Positions 53,731-62,238 are shown, counted from the first letter of the stretch. The stretch is 64,000 nt of DNA from Rhizobium sp. BK602 (GCF_014195095.1 NZ_JACIBC010000001.1:186001-250000), one strand, 5' to 3'. Notes: generated from the sequence alone by a model not told the origin. Made by a program: numbers and translations.

Positions 53731-53832
53731 AGCGCGTCGCGATCTTTCAGATCGTTACCCGCGCTTTAGGTCTTTGATGTCGGGCATGCCGTGCTCGTAA
53801 AACCGCTGGACACTTTTGCGCGACATGCTTTC
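53731..53832. repeat. dispersed rhizobial intergenic repeat, copy 2
   Basis: Aligns along its length with 6577-6678 (shared CTTTCAGAT, CGCGCTT, TTGATGT, ACCGCTG, TTTTGCGCGACA). It begins immediately after the TAA of the MEKHLA gene. Confidence 0.7.
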
Positions 53833-53948
53833 AACAGGCTGAGCGGGCGGAGGCTTCTTGTTCATCGGTCGGCTGGAGCTGCGACATGAGACCCAACCTC
53901 GCGGCTATTGGCATCTGACGCTGGTCAGAGGAAGCCGTCCGGGCCAGC

Positions 53949-54329
53949 TTATGCCATCAGCTCCAATCTGTCCTCTCGCTTGATCCGGCGCAATCTGTCG
54001 TAATCTCTCTCCTTGGATTGTTCGAGTTCATAGGCAAACAATTCCGCGGCATCACGGCCGGCCGTAGTCCGATCGTCTTCGATCACGGCGGCGATGCGAC
54101 GGAACAGTTCGGCTTCGAAGCTTCCTGCCTGGGCAAGCGGGTTTGGTCTCGCCAGGCGGGCGCCGCCATCCAGCCGAATGGTGGAGACATAAAACTCGCC
54201 CTCGTAGTCGGCGCCTGCCGAGGTCAATTCGGCCCTGCCATAGAGCAGCAAACCGGTTTCCCAGCGGTCACAGAGATTGATGGTGAGTTCGTCGAACGAA
54301 TAGTCGCAGGAGAAGGCGTCGTGGTCCAT
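53949..54329 (-). CDS. hypothetical prophage protein, leftward operon
   Basis: A 126-residue acidic protein from ATG 54329 (MDHDAFSCDYSFDELTINLC), ending in a charged helix (LEQSKERDYDRLRRIKREDR). I recognise no family. It lies 2 bases after a 58-codon frame and downstream of a promoter covered by two repressor operators, so it is probably expressed only when the repressor is low. An upstream in-frame extension to 54464 is arginine-rich and less likely. Confidence 0.6.
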   Translation of the reverse strand: MDHDAFSCDYSFDELTINLCDRWETGLLLYGRAELTSAGADYEGEFYVSTIRLDGGARLARPNPLAQAGSFEAELFRRIAAVIEDDRTTAGRDAAELFAYELEQSKERDYDRLRRIKREDRLELMA

Positions 54330-54331
54330 CG

Positions 54332-54508
54332 TCAGGCCGCCGTCCGTGGCGTTGAATCTGGCGACTGAATCGTGTCTTCGACGAACCCTGCCGCGAGAAC
54401 GCGGGCGAACCGGCCTTGCCGATGTTCCGTTGTCGAGGGGAGGTGGGGCCGGACGTCGCGGCAATCACGGCTTCCGGCAATAGCCAAACTATCGCGCCTT
54501 GCAGGCAT
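54332..54508 (-). CDS. possible small prophage gene (58 aa)
   Basis: The frame begins at ATG 54508 behind AAGGAAAGG and ends 2 bases before the ATG at 54329, which is the spacing of an operon. The translation (MPARRDSLAIAGSRDCRDVR...) has no recognisable domain and is basic. It may be a small regulatory protein or only a translated leader. Confidence 0.4.
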   Translation of the reverse strand: MPARRDSLAIAGSRDCRDVRPHLPSTTEHRQGRFARVLAAGFVEDTIQSPDSTPRTAA

Positions 54509-54670
54509 GAATTGCACGCTTCCTTTCCTTGCCCCTCGGGGCAAACTACAGTTTCCCGATCGTCGATCTGGTTTCGCTGACTTCGTGCAAGATCTCCACC
54601 TTGCGCGGGCTCATTCCATCTCGGCGATTGGCTCGCGAGAAATAAGGTCTCACATGACATGATATGTGTC

Positions 54671-54716
54671 AACATTAATTATGTTTATTGTCGCCAGAGC
54701 CAACACTGATAGTGTT
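54671..54716 (-). promoter_or_regulatory. leftward prophage promoter with two repressor operators
   Basis: AACATTAATTATGTT (54671-54685) and AACACTGATAGTGTT (54702-54716) share AACA-N7-TGTT and near-perfect symmetry. Between them on the minus strand TTGGCT (54703-54698) is 16 bases from TAATTA (54681-54676), so one operator touches the -35 and the other covers the -10. The layout mirrors the rightward promoter at 55618. Confidence 0.7.
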
Positions 54717-54805
54717 TTCTTCCGTTGCGGCGTGCCGCGTCCCGTGTCCGGCACCGGCCGGCGAAGGCTTAGAATGTCGAGGTTCTGGAAGGTGGTAGCG
54801 GCGGG

Positions 54806-55594
54806 CTATTTCCGCGCAATATGTCCGCAGATGCGGCCTATGATGGTGAGTCGCTCCAGCTCCACCGTAAAGGTTTCGAGCGCCGGGTTGTCGGAAATGA
54901 TCTTGACCTGGCTGGGCTGGGTGAAGGGAACGCGTTGCAGGCGCTTGATCTGCGGCTCGGAATAGCCGTCGCTGATGGCGTAGACCGTATCGGTCGACAT
55001 CAGGTTCTGCGAGAGGTCGACGATGACGCGGTCGCCGGGCAGGTAGGTTGGCTGCATGGAATCGCCGATCACTTCCATGATAATGGTGTGGCTGGGCGAT
55101 GCCTTCGCTTCATTGCGTAGATAGCCTGCGGGAATCAGCCATTCCGCGACGATCTTGTGTCCGGCGACATTGCCGGCGCCGACGGGGAGGTTAATGACTT
55201 CGCCGATAATGCCGCTGCCGGCCCCGAGCTTGACGTCGACTTCGGGCATCGCGCCTTCGATTTTCGGCTGCCAGTGTTCGCGGCTATAGCTGAGCTCCTC
55301 GTCCCCCTCGGCAAATCCGATGTTGTCCTGCTCGTCGGGATCGAAAGAGGTGACCATGCGCGATCCCGGACGCTCCACCTTGCGGGGGCCTTCGCCCGTC
55401 AGCAGGTAGCCGGCGGTGGTGCCGAACTTTTTGGCATAGCGATCGGCAATGTCCGGGCCGAATTCGTTCTGGCCGTTTTCGTGGGCTCGATAGGTCGAGA
55501 GCCCGATGCCGAGCGCCTCCGCTGCCTTCGTTGCCGAGGAATAGTTTGCGGCCTCGCGTGCCGCCTTCAGTCGTTCGCCCATGGATTTCCGCAT
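54806..55594 (-). CDS. prophage repressor, XRE helix-turn-helix plus S24 (LexA-like) peptidase
   Basis: A 262-residue repressor. The N-terminal XRE domain (about 5-65; SSATKAAEALGIGLSTYRAH) binds DNA. The C-terminal S24 domain has the catalytic serine at 179 (IGDSMQPTYLPGDRV) and lysine at 217 (QIKRL); Ala125-Gly126 is a possible self-cleavage site. This fits a lytic switch triggered by RecA after DNA damage. Start may be ATG 55594 or 55582. It reads away from a two-operator rightward promoter, as in lambdoid immunity regions. Confidence 0.93.
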   Translation of the reverse strand: MRKSMGERLKAAREAANYSSATKAAEALGIGLSTYRAHENGQNEFGPDIADRYAKKFGTTAGYLLTGEGPRKVERPGSRMVTSFDPDEQDNIGFAEGDEELSYSREHWQPKIEGAMPEVDVKLGAGSGIIGEVINLPVGAGNVAGHKIVAEWLIPAGYLRNEAKASPSHTIIMEVIGDSMQPTYLPGDRVIVDLSQNLMSTDTVYAISDGYSEPQIKRLQRVPFTQPSQVKIISDNPALETFTVELERLTIIGRICGHIARK

Positions 55595-55617
55595 GACCAG
55601 ACACTCGCAAAATAATT

Positions 55618-55665
55618 AACATAAATCATGTTGACATCCGCATTAATAGCAACATAATTTGTGTT
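55618..55665 (+). promoter_or_regulatory. rightward prophage promoter with two repressor operators
   Basis: AACATAAATCATGTT (55618-55632) and AACATAATTTGTGTT (55651-55665) share AACA-N7-TGTT. TTGACA (55631-55636) starts in the last bases of the first operator, and CATAAT (55653-55658), 16 bases on, lies in the second. Repressor binding would block this early promoter and, from the other side, the repressor's own. Confidence 0.75.
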
Positions 55666-55746
55666 TATCAAGATGTCGATGATGGAGTTCATCACGACAT
55701 GCCGAAGCGAAGAGCGTTCGGCAAAAATAGTTTGGGGAGTAATCGC

Positions 55747-55953
55747 ATGACGTCGATGAGAAAAGGCAGGACAGCAGGGGGCGGATCGCTTCACTTCGAT
55801 TTCTTTTGGGGATGCCCCGATTGTCGCCGAGCCTTGTCGATCGCCGAGGTGATCGAGCGGCATTGCGAAGCTTGCAGCAGTCATGTGGAGCCGGCGCAAA
55901 TGCATGATCGCGCTTCGATCGAGGGCGAGCACGGCGGGGAAAAAGCGGCATGA
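55747..55953 (+). CDS. small prophage protein with zinc-ribbon-like cysteines
   Basis: About 68 residues from ATG 55747, behind GGGGAG; ATG 55699 has no ribosome site. FFWGCPDCRRALSIAEVIER with HCEACSSH shows two Cys-X2-Cys pairs and histidines, as in a small zinc ribbon. It is the first gene after the repressed rightward promoter. Its stop overlaps the next start (ATGA). Confidence 0.65.
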   Translation: MTSMRKGRTAGGGSLHFDFFWGCPDCRRALSIAEVIERHCEACSSHVEPAQMHDRASIEGEHGGEKAA

Positions 55954-56144
55954 GCGAGATCATTCAAGGCTTCCTCGCCTGCGTCGCGGCTGCATCGTTC
56001 TTCGCCTGTGTGCTTGCGGCCCTGCAGCGGATCGTTTCGCCGTTGACCTTCGATGACGACGATGAAATCGGCGGGGCGCCGGAAGGCGATCTGATCCATT
56101 TCCCGATGGTTCAGGACGGTTCTCGGCGAGAGAGCAAGCCATGA
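55950..56144 (+). CDS. small prophage membrane protein
   Basis: A 64-residue protein with one membrane helix (about 6-30, FLACVAAASFFACVLAALQR) and an acidic hydrophilic tail (TFDDDDEIGGAPEGD). It overlaps the zinc-ribbon gene by 4 bases, so the two are translated together. The function is unknown; a superinfection or lysis-related role is possible but not shown. Confidence 0.65.
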   Translation: MSEIIQGFLACVAAASFFACVLAALQRIVSPLTFDDDDEIGGAPEGDLIHFPMVQDGSRRESKP

Positions 56145-56277
56145 TCGCATTGTTCATCTGATCGCGGAGCATGCATGCGGCTCCGCCTGGCGTCTTGCTC
56201 GGGCGAACCGGCACGCGTTTCAACCACTTACGACAATCAATCGAAAAAGCTGGCCGGGGTGGCCAGAGGAGGTTTCC

Positions 56278-56568
56278 ATGAATGAATTTCAGATCGGAAC
56301 GGAGCCGGTTGCCGGCGGTCATCTCGGATGGATACGCAAGGTTCACCGTTCTACCAACGAAGTCCTCAAGGACGCGCGTGGCGAGCCGATCGTCTTTTCC
56401 ACGCAGGATGCAGCCAAGGCCGCCGCCGGCGAGGCGATGGTTGCTTATCTCAACACGCCGATGCTGCGCGACGGAGCCCGGGTGGAGGCGATATCGAAGG
56501 CGGAAGCGCTATTCAAGCCGAAGCACGCTTTTTCCGGCTCGGATCATAAGGGCGAGCGGGTCGCGTGA
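56278..56568 (+). CDS. hypothetical prophage protein
   Basis: A 96-residue soluble protein (MNEFQIGTEPVAGGHLGWIR...) with a helix AQDAAKAAAGEAMVAYL-like segment and a basic C-terminus. GAGGTTTCC precedes ATG 56278. No family is recognised. Confidence 0.6.
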   Translation: MNEFQIGTEPVAGGHLGWIRKVHRSTNEVLKDARGEPIVFSTQDAAKAAAGEAMVAYLNTPMLRDGARVEAISKAEALFKPKHAFSGSDHKGERVA

Positions 56569-56626
56569 TCGGAGCGATGTGGTTGATGGCGTTTGCTTTT
56601 TTCTCACTGAATAGAGGTTTAGGACG

Positions 56627-57043
56627 ATGACCAAGGGCAGGCTCGATATTCTTCTTGACGGTCTCGGCATCAAGCTTGTGCCCGTCCATCGTCGGCGCGC
56701 TCCGGCGCAAAGTCATGCGCGGGGCACCATGCAGGAAATCCGTGGGCAATATGGCGACGGACATCTCGTCTTCGTTCTGCGCTGCATTCGCCAGACCGGC
56801 AACAACCGGGATGAGCTGTGGTCGGATACGATCGGCGCGGTCTCCGACATTCTGGTGCAGCGGCAGGATTGGGCACTGCAACGGCCTGGCGACGTGCTGA
56901 CCGCTTTCGACGATGTTGCGCTCGCCAGCCTGCGCGCCGACGCGGTGGCAAGGCGGCCTTGGCCGGTGCGTGCAACCCTTCGGACCCTGATCTATCGCGA
57001 ACTGGAGAAACGCCTCGATGTCCACCAACGTCTTGCAGGTTGA
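56627..57043 (+). CDS. hypothetical prophage protein
   Basis: A 138-residue protein (MTKGRLDILLDGLGIKLVPV...), with DGHLVFVLRCIRQTGNNRDE and a basic C-terminus LIYRELEKRLDVHQ. AGGA precedes ATG 56627. It overlaps the next gene by 26 bases. In similar phage positions small DNA-handling proteins occur, but no motif proves it. Confidence 0.6.
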   Translation: MTKGRLDILLDGLGIKLVPVHRRRAPAQSHARGTMQEIRGQYGDGHLVFVLRCIRQTGNNRDELWSDTIGAVSDILVQRQDWALQRPGDVLTAFDDVALASLRADAVARRPWPVRATLRTLIYRELEKRLDVHQRLAG

Positions 57044-57683
57044 CGATCTCTCGGAACGGGCGGCTGCAATCGCGGATATCAGCCTGATCGTCCGCGCTCG
57101 TTTCGTCGAGGCGGCCGACACGATGGTCCATCTCGACGTGCGCGGCGTGCGTCCGGATCGGATGCGAACTCTTTGGCCGGATGTTCTGCCGGAACCAGCG
57201 GATCATGGCGACATCCGTATTCGCTACCGTCCGAGTGCCGCCGCCATCAGCCGTGCCGAGGAAGTGTTGCAGGGTTGGCTGCTGACCCATGTCAAGGATC
57301 AGGAACGCCGCGTTCTGCTCTCCCGATGGTCCGTCTGCCTTGCAGCTCCCCATGTCGCCGGCTCTTTCCGCGATTTCTGCGCCAGAACGGGCCGGGTGAG
57401 GCGAACGGCGGAACGGCGAATTCAAGCGGAATTTCAGACTCTGGCCGGTGTGTTGCCGATTGCCATGCCAGCGCTTCAGGAGCCGGATTGGTCCCGCATA
57501 TCGCCGATGATGCCGAATTCGCCCGGTGCATTTGAACGGACGAAAGCGCCCGTTACGAGGCATGAATCCTATTGGCTGCCAGAGGATGCAAGGCCGGTCT
57601 TCGACGCGGCCAGTCCGGAACTGACCGCATTGGCGAAGCGGTTGGAACGGGAAAACAGGCGCCGGGCAAAGATGAAGGCCTGA
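57018..57683 (+). CDS. prophage protein, DUF6362-like helix-turn-helix candidate
   Basis: A 221-residue protein. The N-terminal half carries VLQVDDLSERAAAIADISLI. The middle (VLLSRWSVCLAAPHVAGSFR and FCARTGRVRRTAERRIQAEF) resembles the DUF6362-type region of alphaproteobacterial phages, which may bind DNA. The tail is highly charged (RLERENRRRAKMKA). The assignment is tentative. It is the last rightward early gene before the methyltransferase. Confidence 0.5.
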   Translation: MSTNVLQVDDLSERAAAIADISLIVRARFVEAADTMVHLDVRGVRPDRMRTLWPDVLPEPADHGDIRIRYRPSAAAISRAEEVLQGWLLTHVKDQERRVLLSRWSVCLAAPHVAGSFRDFCARTGRVRRTAERRIQAEFQTLAGVLPIAMPALQEPDWSRISPMMPNSPGAFERTKAPVTRHESYWLPEDARPVFDAASPELTALAKRLERENRRRAKMKA

Positions 57684-57719
57684 TCCACTGGAAATCCTGG
57701 TCCGAACCCAGGCTTTTCT

Positions 57720-58697
57720 TCAAGATCGATCAGTGCCGCCGCGAGCCGGCTCCAGCGCAAACACCGCGCCCGGCCTTTCACGTTCAGCCGCGTCACCGAA
57801 ATCCGCGACGGAATATTCCACCAATAGCCGCAGCCGCGAGTGCGGCAGATGGGCACGCCATGGATCGCCGATCAGAACCTTAATACCCTGTTGCAGGCAG
57901 CGATCGAGAAACGCCGTGACCCGTGCGGCGAGGTCGGCGTCATAGAAGAGATCGCCGACGCAGATAATATCGGTAAGGGGAGGCGCGCTGCCCGTTATGT
58001 CGGCAAGGACGGGTAGAATCGTCGCGCCGTTGATGGCGGCGTTCAGATCGATGGCGGCGATGGCGTAGGGATCCACGTCGGCGGCCACCACCTCCATCGC
58101 TCCCGCCTTTGCTGCGGCAATGCCGACAATGCCTGATCCGGCGCCCAAATCGAGTACGCGCTGGCCAACGACGGTCTCCGGTCGATCCAGAAGATAGCGT
58201 GCCAGAGCCAATCCTCCACCCCAGTAATGCGCCCAGTAGGGCGAGCCGAAGTCAGGGTCCTGTTCGGCGAGCCGTCGCAATCCGCTTTGCGGTCCGGCCT
58301 TGTGCAGTCGAATCTCCGGAATGGATGGAACGGCTTGCACGGGAAGGTTGGCGGCGATGAAGCCGCGGATGGTACTTGCTGGATCAGCGGGCCGGGTCTC
58401 CGCGGCACGTCGCAACGCCATCAGACGTTCGGTGGCATACGCGCAGCAAGCGTCGAGCATTTTTGAGCTCGACAGTCCCATTTGCTCTATCGCGATGTTG
58501 TGAAGCCGGTGCGCCATCGCATCTTTCGTCGCTTCCTCCAGCGTCAGTATCGCGTGGATCTCTGCAGCGTAGCTGTCATATTCATTGCGGGCGTCTGCTA
58601 TTGCGCGGATGCCGATCGGGTCCCATTCATGCAGAAGAATCGCTCGGATCTGTGCGAGATATCGATTGAGATGATGTCGATCTTGCTTTGAGGGCAT
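57720..58697 (-). CDS. DUF1871-like domain fused to an ETF-beta lysine-methyltransferase-like domain
   Basis: A 325-residue protein on the strand opposite to its neighbours. Residues 10-95 include HEWDPIGIRAIADARNEYDS, matching the WDPIG...EYD pattern of DUF1871. The C-terminal part is a class I methyltransferase: SPYWAHYWGGGLALARYLL (152-170), SAM motif DLGAGSGIVG (183-192), GDLFYD (248-253) and VLIGDP (274-279), all typical of METTL20-type ETF-beta lysine methyltransferases of alphaproteobacteria. ATG 58697 follows AGGCAGG. Its place and orientation suggest a cargo gene. Confidence 0.75.
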   Translation of the reverse strand: MPSKQDRHHLNRYLAQIRAILLHEWDPIGIRAIADARNEYDSYAAEIHAILTLEEATKDAMAHRLHNIAIEQMGLSSSKMLDACCAYATERLMALRRAAETRPADPASTIRGFIAANLPVQAVPSIPEIRLHKAGPQSGLRRLAEQDPDFGSPYWAHYWGGGLALARYLLDRPETVVGQRVLDLGAGSGIVGIAAAKAGAMEVVAADVDPYAIAAIDLNAAINGATILPVLADITGSAPPLTDIICVGDLFYDADLAARVTAFLDRCLQQGIKVLIGDPWRAHLPHSRLRLLVEYSVADFGDAAERERPGAVFALEPARGGTDRS

Positions 58698-58987
58698 TTG
58701 CCTGCCTGGAAGTGGGGTCGCAACAAGGCGCTGGAGTGGTATTCAACCTTGATCGTCGGACTCGAGATATCGATATTATCATGAAATTTCAAATGCTTAT
58801 TTGGTCATTCCATCAAGGTTCTACAATCCTTGCGGGTCCCACAACGATCAAGGGTGTCGCCAAGGGCGCCGTTTTGGGGTATTGATTTTGGCATGATGAG
58901 AACAGTTGCAGCGACGCACTGTTGACCGCAAGCGGTTTGTTTTCCGCCACCTGTTTCCTTTCAACGTTCCATCGGAAATTCCAAAGC

Positions 58988-59335
58988 ATGTCCACTGCCG
59001 ACAAGCCTGTCGCGCCGCGCAAGCCACGTGCCCGCCGGCGCAAGACCGCGTCCGTGGGTGATACCCCGCTCGACTATATGCTGAAAGTCATGCGTGACGA
59101 TGAGGCGGACCAGAAGAGGCGGGATGAGATGGCGAAGATCGCCGCATCCTATGTCCACCAGAAGCCGAGCGAGCGCCAGGGGAGCGGCGCCAAAGCCGGC
59201 CACAGTTTCACGATCGACTTGAGCAACGCCACGGATGAACAGCTTGCGACACTCGAATCCCTCTTCGGCCCGCTTGCCGGAGCCGTCAGCGATGATGGCG
59301 GCGATCCGCGCGGAGAAAGCGAAGCGGAAGGCTGA
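58988..59335 (+). CDS. putative terminase small subunit
   Basis: A 115-residue protein from ATG 58988 (MSTADKPVAPRKPRARRRKT); the frame is open back to 58922. The middle (TPLDYMLKVMRDDEADQKRR, then KIAASYVHQKPSE) resembles small terminase-like proteins that precede phage large terminases. The basic N-terminus could touch DNA. It overlaps the large terminase by 44 bases, which supports the call. Confidence 0.65.
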   Translation: MSTADKPVAPRKPRARRRKTASVGDTPLDYMLKVMRDDEADQKRRDEMAKIAASYVHQKPSERQGSGAKAGHSFTIDLSNATDEQLATLESLFGPLAGAVSDDGGDPRGESEAEG

Positions 59336-60776
59336 GGCCGAACGGGCGGAGACCGTACGCCGGATCGCCGACGAGGCGGAGAAAATTCGGCAGCGTTGCC
59401 AGTCACTTGCCGGCTTCGTTCGCGAGGCCTGGCATGTGGTCGAGCCCGCCGTCGATTATGTGCATGGCTGGCATATCGATGCCATCTGCCGACATCTCGA
59501 GGCGGTGACATCCGGCGACATCACACGGCTATTGATCAATGTCCCGCCCGGAACGATGAAGTCGCTGCTTTGCGGCGTCTTCTGGCCGGCCTGGGAATGG
59601 GGACCGAAGAACAGGCCGGAACTGCGCTACCTCGGCTCCTCTTATTCGGAGCATTACGCCAAGCGTGACAACAGGCGAATGCGGGATCTCGTCGCTTCCG
59701 AATGGTATCAGACACTCTGGGGCGACCAGGTGAGATTGACGCGCGCGGGGGAAATGGCTTTCTCCAACACGCGCATGGGCTTTCGCCAGGGCGTGCCGTT
59801 TTCGAGACTGACCGGCGGGCGCGGTGATCGGGTGATCATCGACGATCCGCATTCGGTCGACGGCGCGGAATCCGAAGCCGAGCGCGCATCAACCGTGCGC
59901 ACATTTCGGGAATCCGTGCCGACGCGGCTCAACGATCCTCAACATTCGGCAATCGTCGTCGTGATGCAGCGCCTGCATGAAGCCGATGTTTCCGGCACGA
60001 TCCTCACGCTCGGGCTTGGCTACGAACACCTCATGCTGCCGATGGAATTCGAGCCGGAGCGCCGCTGCTGCACATCGATCGGCTTTGTCGACCCAAGGAT
60101 GGACGAGGGCGAGCTGCTTTTTCCCGAGCGCTTCCCTCGAACGGTGGTGGAGCGGGACAAGGTGCCGCTCGGCTCCTATGCCGTCGCCGGCCAGTTTCAA
60201 CAGCGCCCATCGCCGCGTTCCGGCGGCCTGTTCCAGCGCGGTGATTTCGAGATCGTCGATGCCGTGCCGGCGGCGGCCAAACGTTGCCGCGCCTGGGATT
60301 TCGCCGCCTCCAAGGCGCGCCCTGGCCGCCAGCCGGACTGGACGGTCGGGCTTCGTATGGCCGAAGTCGGCGGCATTTTCTATGTCGAGACGATCGCTCG
60401 CGGGCGCTGGTCGCCGGCGGAGGTCGAGCGCAACCTCAAGAATATGGCAACCCAGGACGGACCGATGGTGACGATCCGCATGCCGCAGGATCCGGGCGCG
60501 GCTGGTAAGGCCGACGCCGGGACGAAGATCAAGCTGCTTGCCGGCTTCCCGATAAAGGTCCTGCCGATTACCGGCGACAAAGCGACGCGTGCCAAGCCGG
60601 CTTCGGCACAGGCGGAGGCCGGAAATATCCGGTTGCTGCGCGGCGATTGGAACGAGGCATTTCTCGATGAAATCTGTGCGTTTCCGAATGCGCAGTTCGA
60701 CGATCAGGTGGACGCCTTTGCCGATGCGCTGAATGAGCTCGCATTGGGCTCTTCCTTCAGTTTCAAGAACTTCTAG
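59292..60776 (+). CDS. phage terminase large subunit
   Basis: About 494 residues. The ATPase has Walker A VPPGTMKS (84-91) and Walker B DRVIIDDPHS (near 178). The C-terminal nuclease has RAWDFAASK, and FDDQVDAFADALNEL near the end, as in the TIGR01630-type terminase tail. It cuts and packages phage DNA into the procapsid. ATG 59292 or 59295 are the likely starts inside the small subunit gene. Confidence 0.92.
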   Translation: MMAAIRAEKAKRKAEAERAETVRRIADEAEKIRQRCQSLAGFVREAWHVVEPAVDYVHGWHIDAICRHLEAVTSGDITRLLINVPPGTMKSLLCGVFWPAWEWGPKNRPELRYLGSSYSEHYAKRDNRRMRDLVASEWYQTLWGDQVRLTRAGEMAFSNTRMGFRQGVPFSRLTGGRGDRVIIDDPHSVDGAESEAERASTVRTFRESVPTRLNDPQHSAIVVVMQRLHEADVSGTILTLGLGYEHLMLPMEFEPERRCCTSIGFVDPRMDEGELLFPERFPRTVVERDKVPLGSYAVAGQFQQRPSPRSGGLFQRGDFEIVDAVPAAAKRCRAWDFAASKARPGRQPDWTVGLRMAEVGGIFYVETIARGRWSPAEVERNLKNMATQDGPMVTIRMPQDPGAAGKADAGTKIKLLAGFPIKVLPITGDKATRAKPASAQAEAGNIRLLRGDWNEAFLDEICAFPNAQFDDQVDAFADALNELALGSSFSFKNF

Positions 60777-60822
60777 AGCCTTTCGAGGCGTCTCTCTTCA
60801 AAAATATGCCAAAGGATACTCC

Positions 60823-62187
60823 ATGGGACATGTACTCTCGATGGTTCGCGATGGGCTGGTGAGCCTTGCGTCTCGCATGGGGACGGAACGCGACAAGGCC
60901 GCGTCGGTATTCTATGCCCAGCCGATCCTGACCGACGAACAGCTCGTCGCCGCCTATCGCAGCTCGTGGCTGCCGCGCAAGATCGTCGATATCCCGGCAC
61001 TGGACAGCTGCCGCAAATGGCGCAACTGGCAGGCGGAAGGCGATCAGATCGGCTTGATCGAGGCGGAAGAGCGGCGGCTGAATCTGCGCGGCAAGGTGCT
61101 GGAGGCTGCCAAGAAAGCGCGGCTTTTCGGCGGCGCGGCGCTGTTTATCGGTTCCGGCGATGCCGATCCATTACGGCCGCTCGATGTCGAGAGCATCGGC
61201 AAAGGCGGGTTGAAACATCTGACGGTCCTGACGCGTCGCCAACTTGCCGCCGGAGAGCTTGAGCGAGATCCGACCTCGGAATGGTATGGTTGCCCGAAAC
61301 TCTACACGCTGACCGGTGCCAATGGCGCACAAGTCGCCATCCATCCGTCGCGGCTGGTTATTTTCAATGGTGCCATGGTGCCGGAGGCGGATGCAGGCGG
61401 GCTGCTGGGGCAGGGCGGTCATGGTTGGGGAGAAAGTGTGCTTACGGCGACCTTCGACGCCATCAAGAACGCCGATAGCACAGCCGCCAACATTGCCAGC
61501 CTCATCTTCGAGGCGAAGATCGATATTATCAAGGTGCCGCAATTCTCGGCCAATATCGGCAACCAGGCCTACGAAGACGCCGTACTGCGCCGCTATAGCC
61601 TGGCGAACACCATCAAGGGCATCAACGGCACGCTGATCCTCGACGCGGAGGAGGACTATGACAGCAAGAGCGCGTCGCTGTCTGGCCTGACGGATATCCT
61701 GATGGCGTTCCTGCAGATCGTCTCAGGGGCGGCCGATATTCCGGTCACGCGACTGCTCGGCCAATCTCCCGCCGGCCTCAATGCGACGGGCAATGCGGAC
61801 ATGAAGAACTATCATGACCGTATCCAGGCGATCCAGGAGCTTGAGTTCACTCCAGCCATGTCCCGGCTCGATGAGTGCCTCATACGCTCGGCTACGGGTG
61901 CTCGCGATCCGGATATCTATGCCTCTTGGGCACCGCTGGAGCAGATGAGCGAAAAGGACAAGGCAGAGATATTCAAGACCAAGGCCGAGGCGGCGCGAAC
62001 TCTGTTCGGTTCATCCTCCGGGCAGGAGATCATTCCGCGCCAGGCGTTGTCTGAAGCACTGGTGAACATGCTCATCGAAGATGGGTCGCTGCCGGGTCTG
62101 GAGGCGGCAATCCAGGCGCTGGATGCAGAAACTACGGAGACGGCCCCCGAAGTGGCTTCTACACCCGAACCATCCGTCTCGTCGTAG
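60823..62187 (+). CDS. phage portal protein, DUF1073 family
   Basis: About 454 residues from ATG 60823, behind AAAGGA. YRSSWLPRKIVDIPALDSCR, FGGAALFIGSGDADPL and PVTRLLGQSPAGLNATGNAD are DUF1073 portal signatures. This dodecameric ring forms the DNA channel of the capsid. The tail past about residue 410 is disordered. No Acb1-like nuclease domain is apparent at its end. Confidence 0.88.
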   Translation: MGHVLSMVRDGLVSLASRMGTERDKAASVFYAQPILTDEQLVAAYRSSWLPRKIVDIPALDSCRKWRNWQAEGDQIGLIEAEERRLNLRGKVLEAAKKARLFGGAALFIGSGDADPLRPLDVESIGKGGLKHLTVLTRRQLAAGELERDPTSEWYGCPKLYTLTGANGAQVAIHPSRLVIFNGAMVPEADAGGLLGQGGHGWGESVLTATFDAIKNADSTAANIASLIFEAKIDIIKVPQFSANIGNQAYEDAVLRRYSLANTIKGINGTLILDAEEDYDSKSASLSGLTDILMAFLQIVSGAADIPVTRLLGQSPAGLNATGNADMKNYHDRIQAIQELEFTPAMSRLDECLIRSATGARDPDIYASWAPLEQMSEKDKAEIFKTKAEAARTLFGSSSGQEIIPRQALSEALVNMLIEDGSLPGLEAAIQALDAETTETAPEVASTPEPSVSS

Positions 62188-62238
62188 GGCACCAAGACAG
62201 TCTCAACCAAAGTCGATTTCGACCAGGGATATTTCATC

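Larger units (their letters stand above)
54330..54805. other. prophage leftward control region
   Basis: Besides the 58-codon frame it holds a 22-codon frame (ATG 54614, MSPRKVEILHEVSETRSTIG then KL, stop at 54546) with only a weak ribosome site, and the two operators at 54671-54716. The remainder down to the repressor stop at 54806 is empty. Confidence 0.4.

Noticed and set aside
60823..62187. Anti-CBASS nuclease fused to the portal protein
   Set aside because: Some DUF1073 records are linked to Acb1, but the C-terminal part here is a short disordered tail with no paired HxT-type nuclease motifs.
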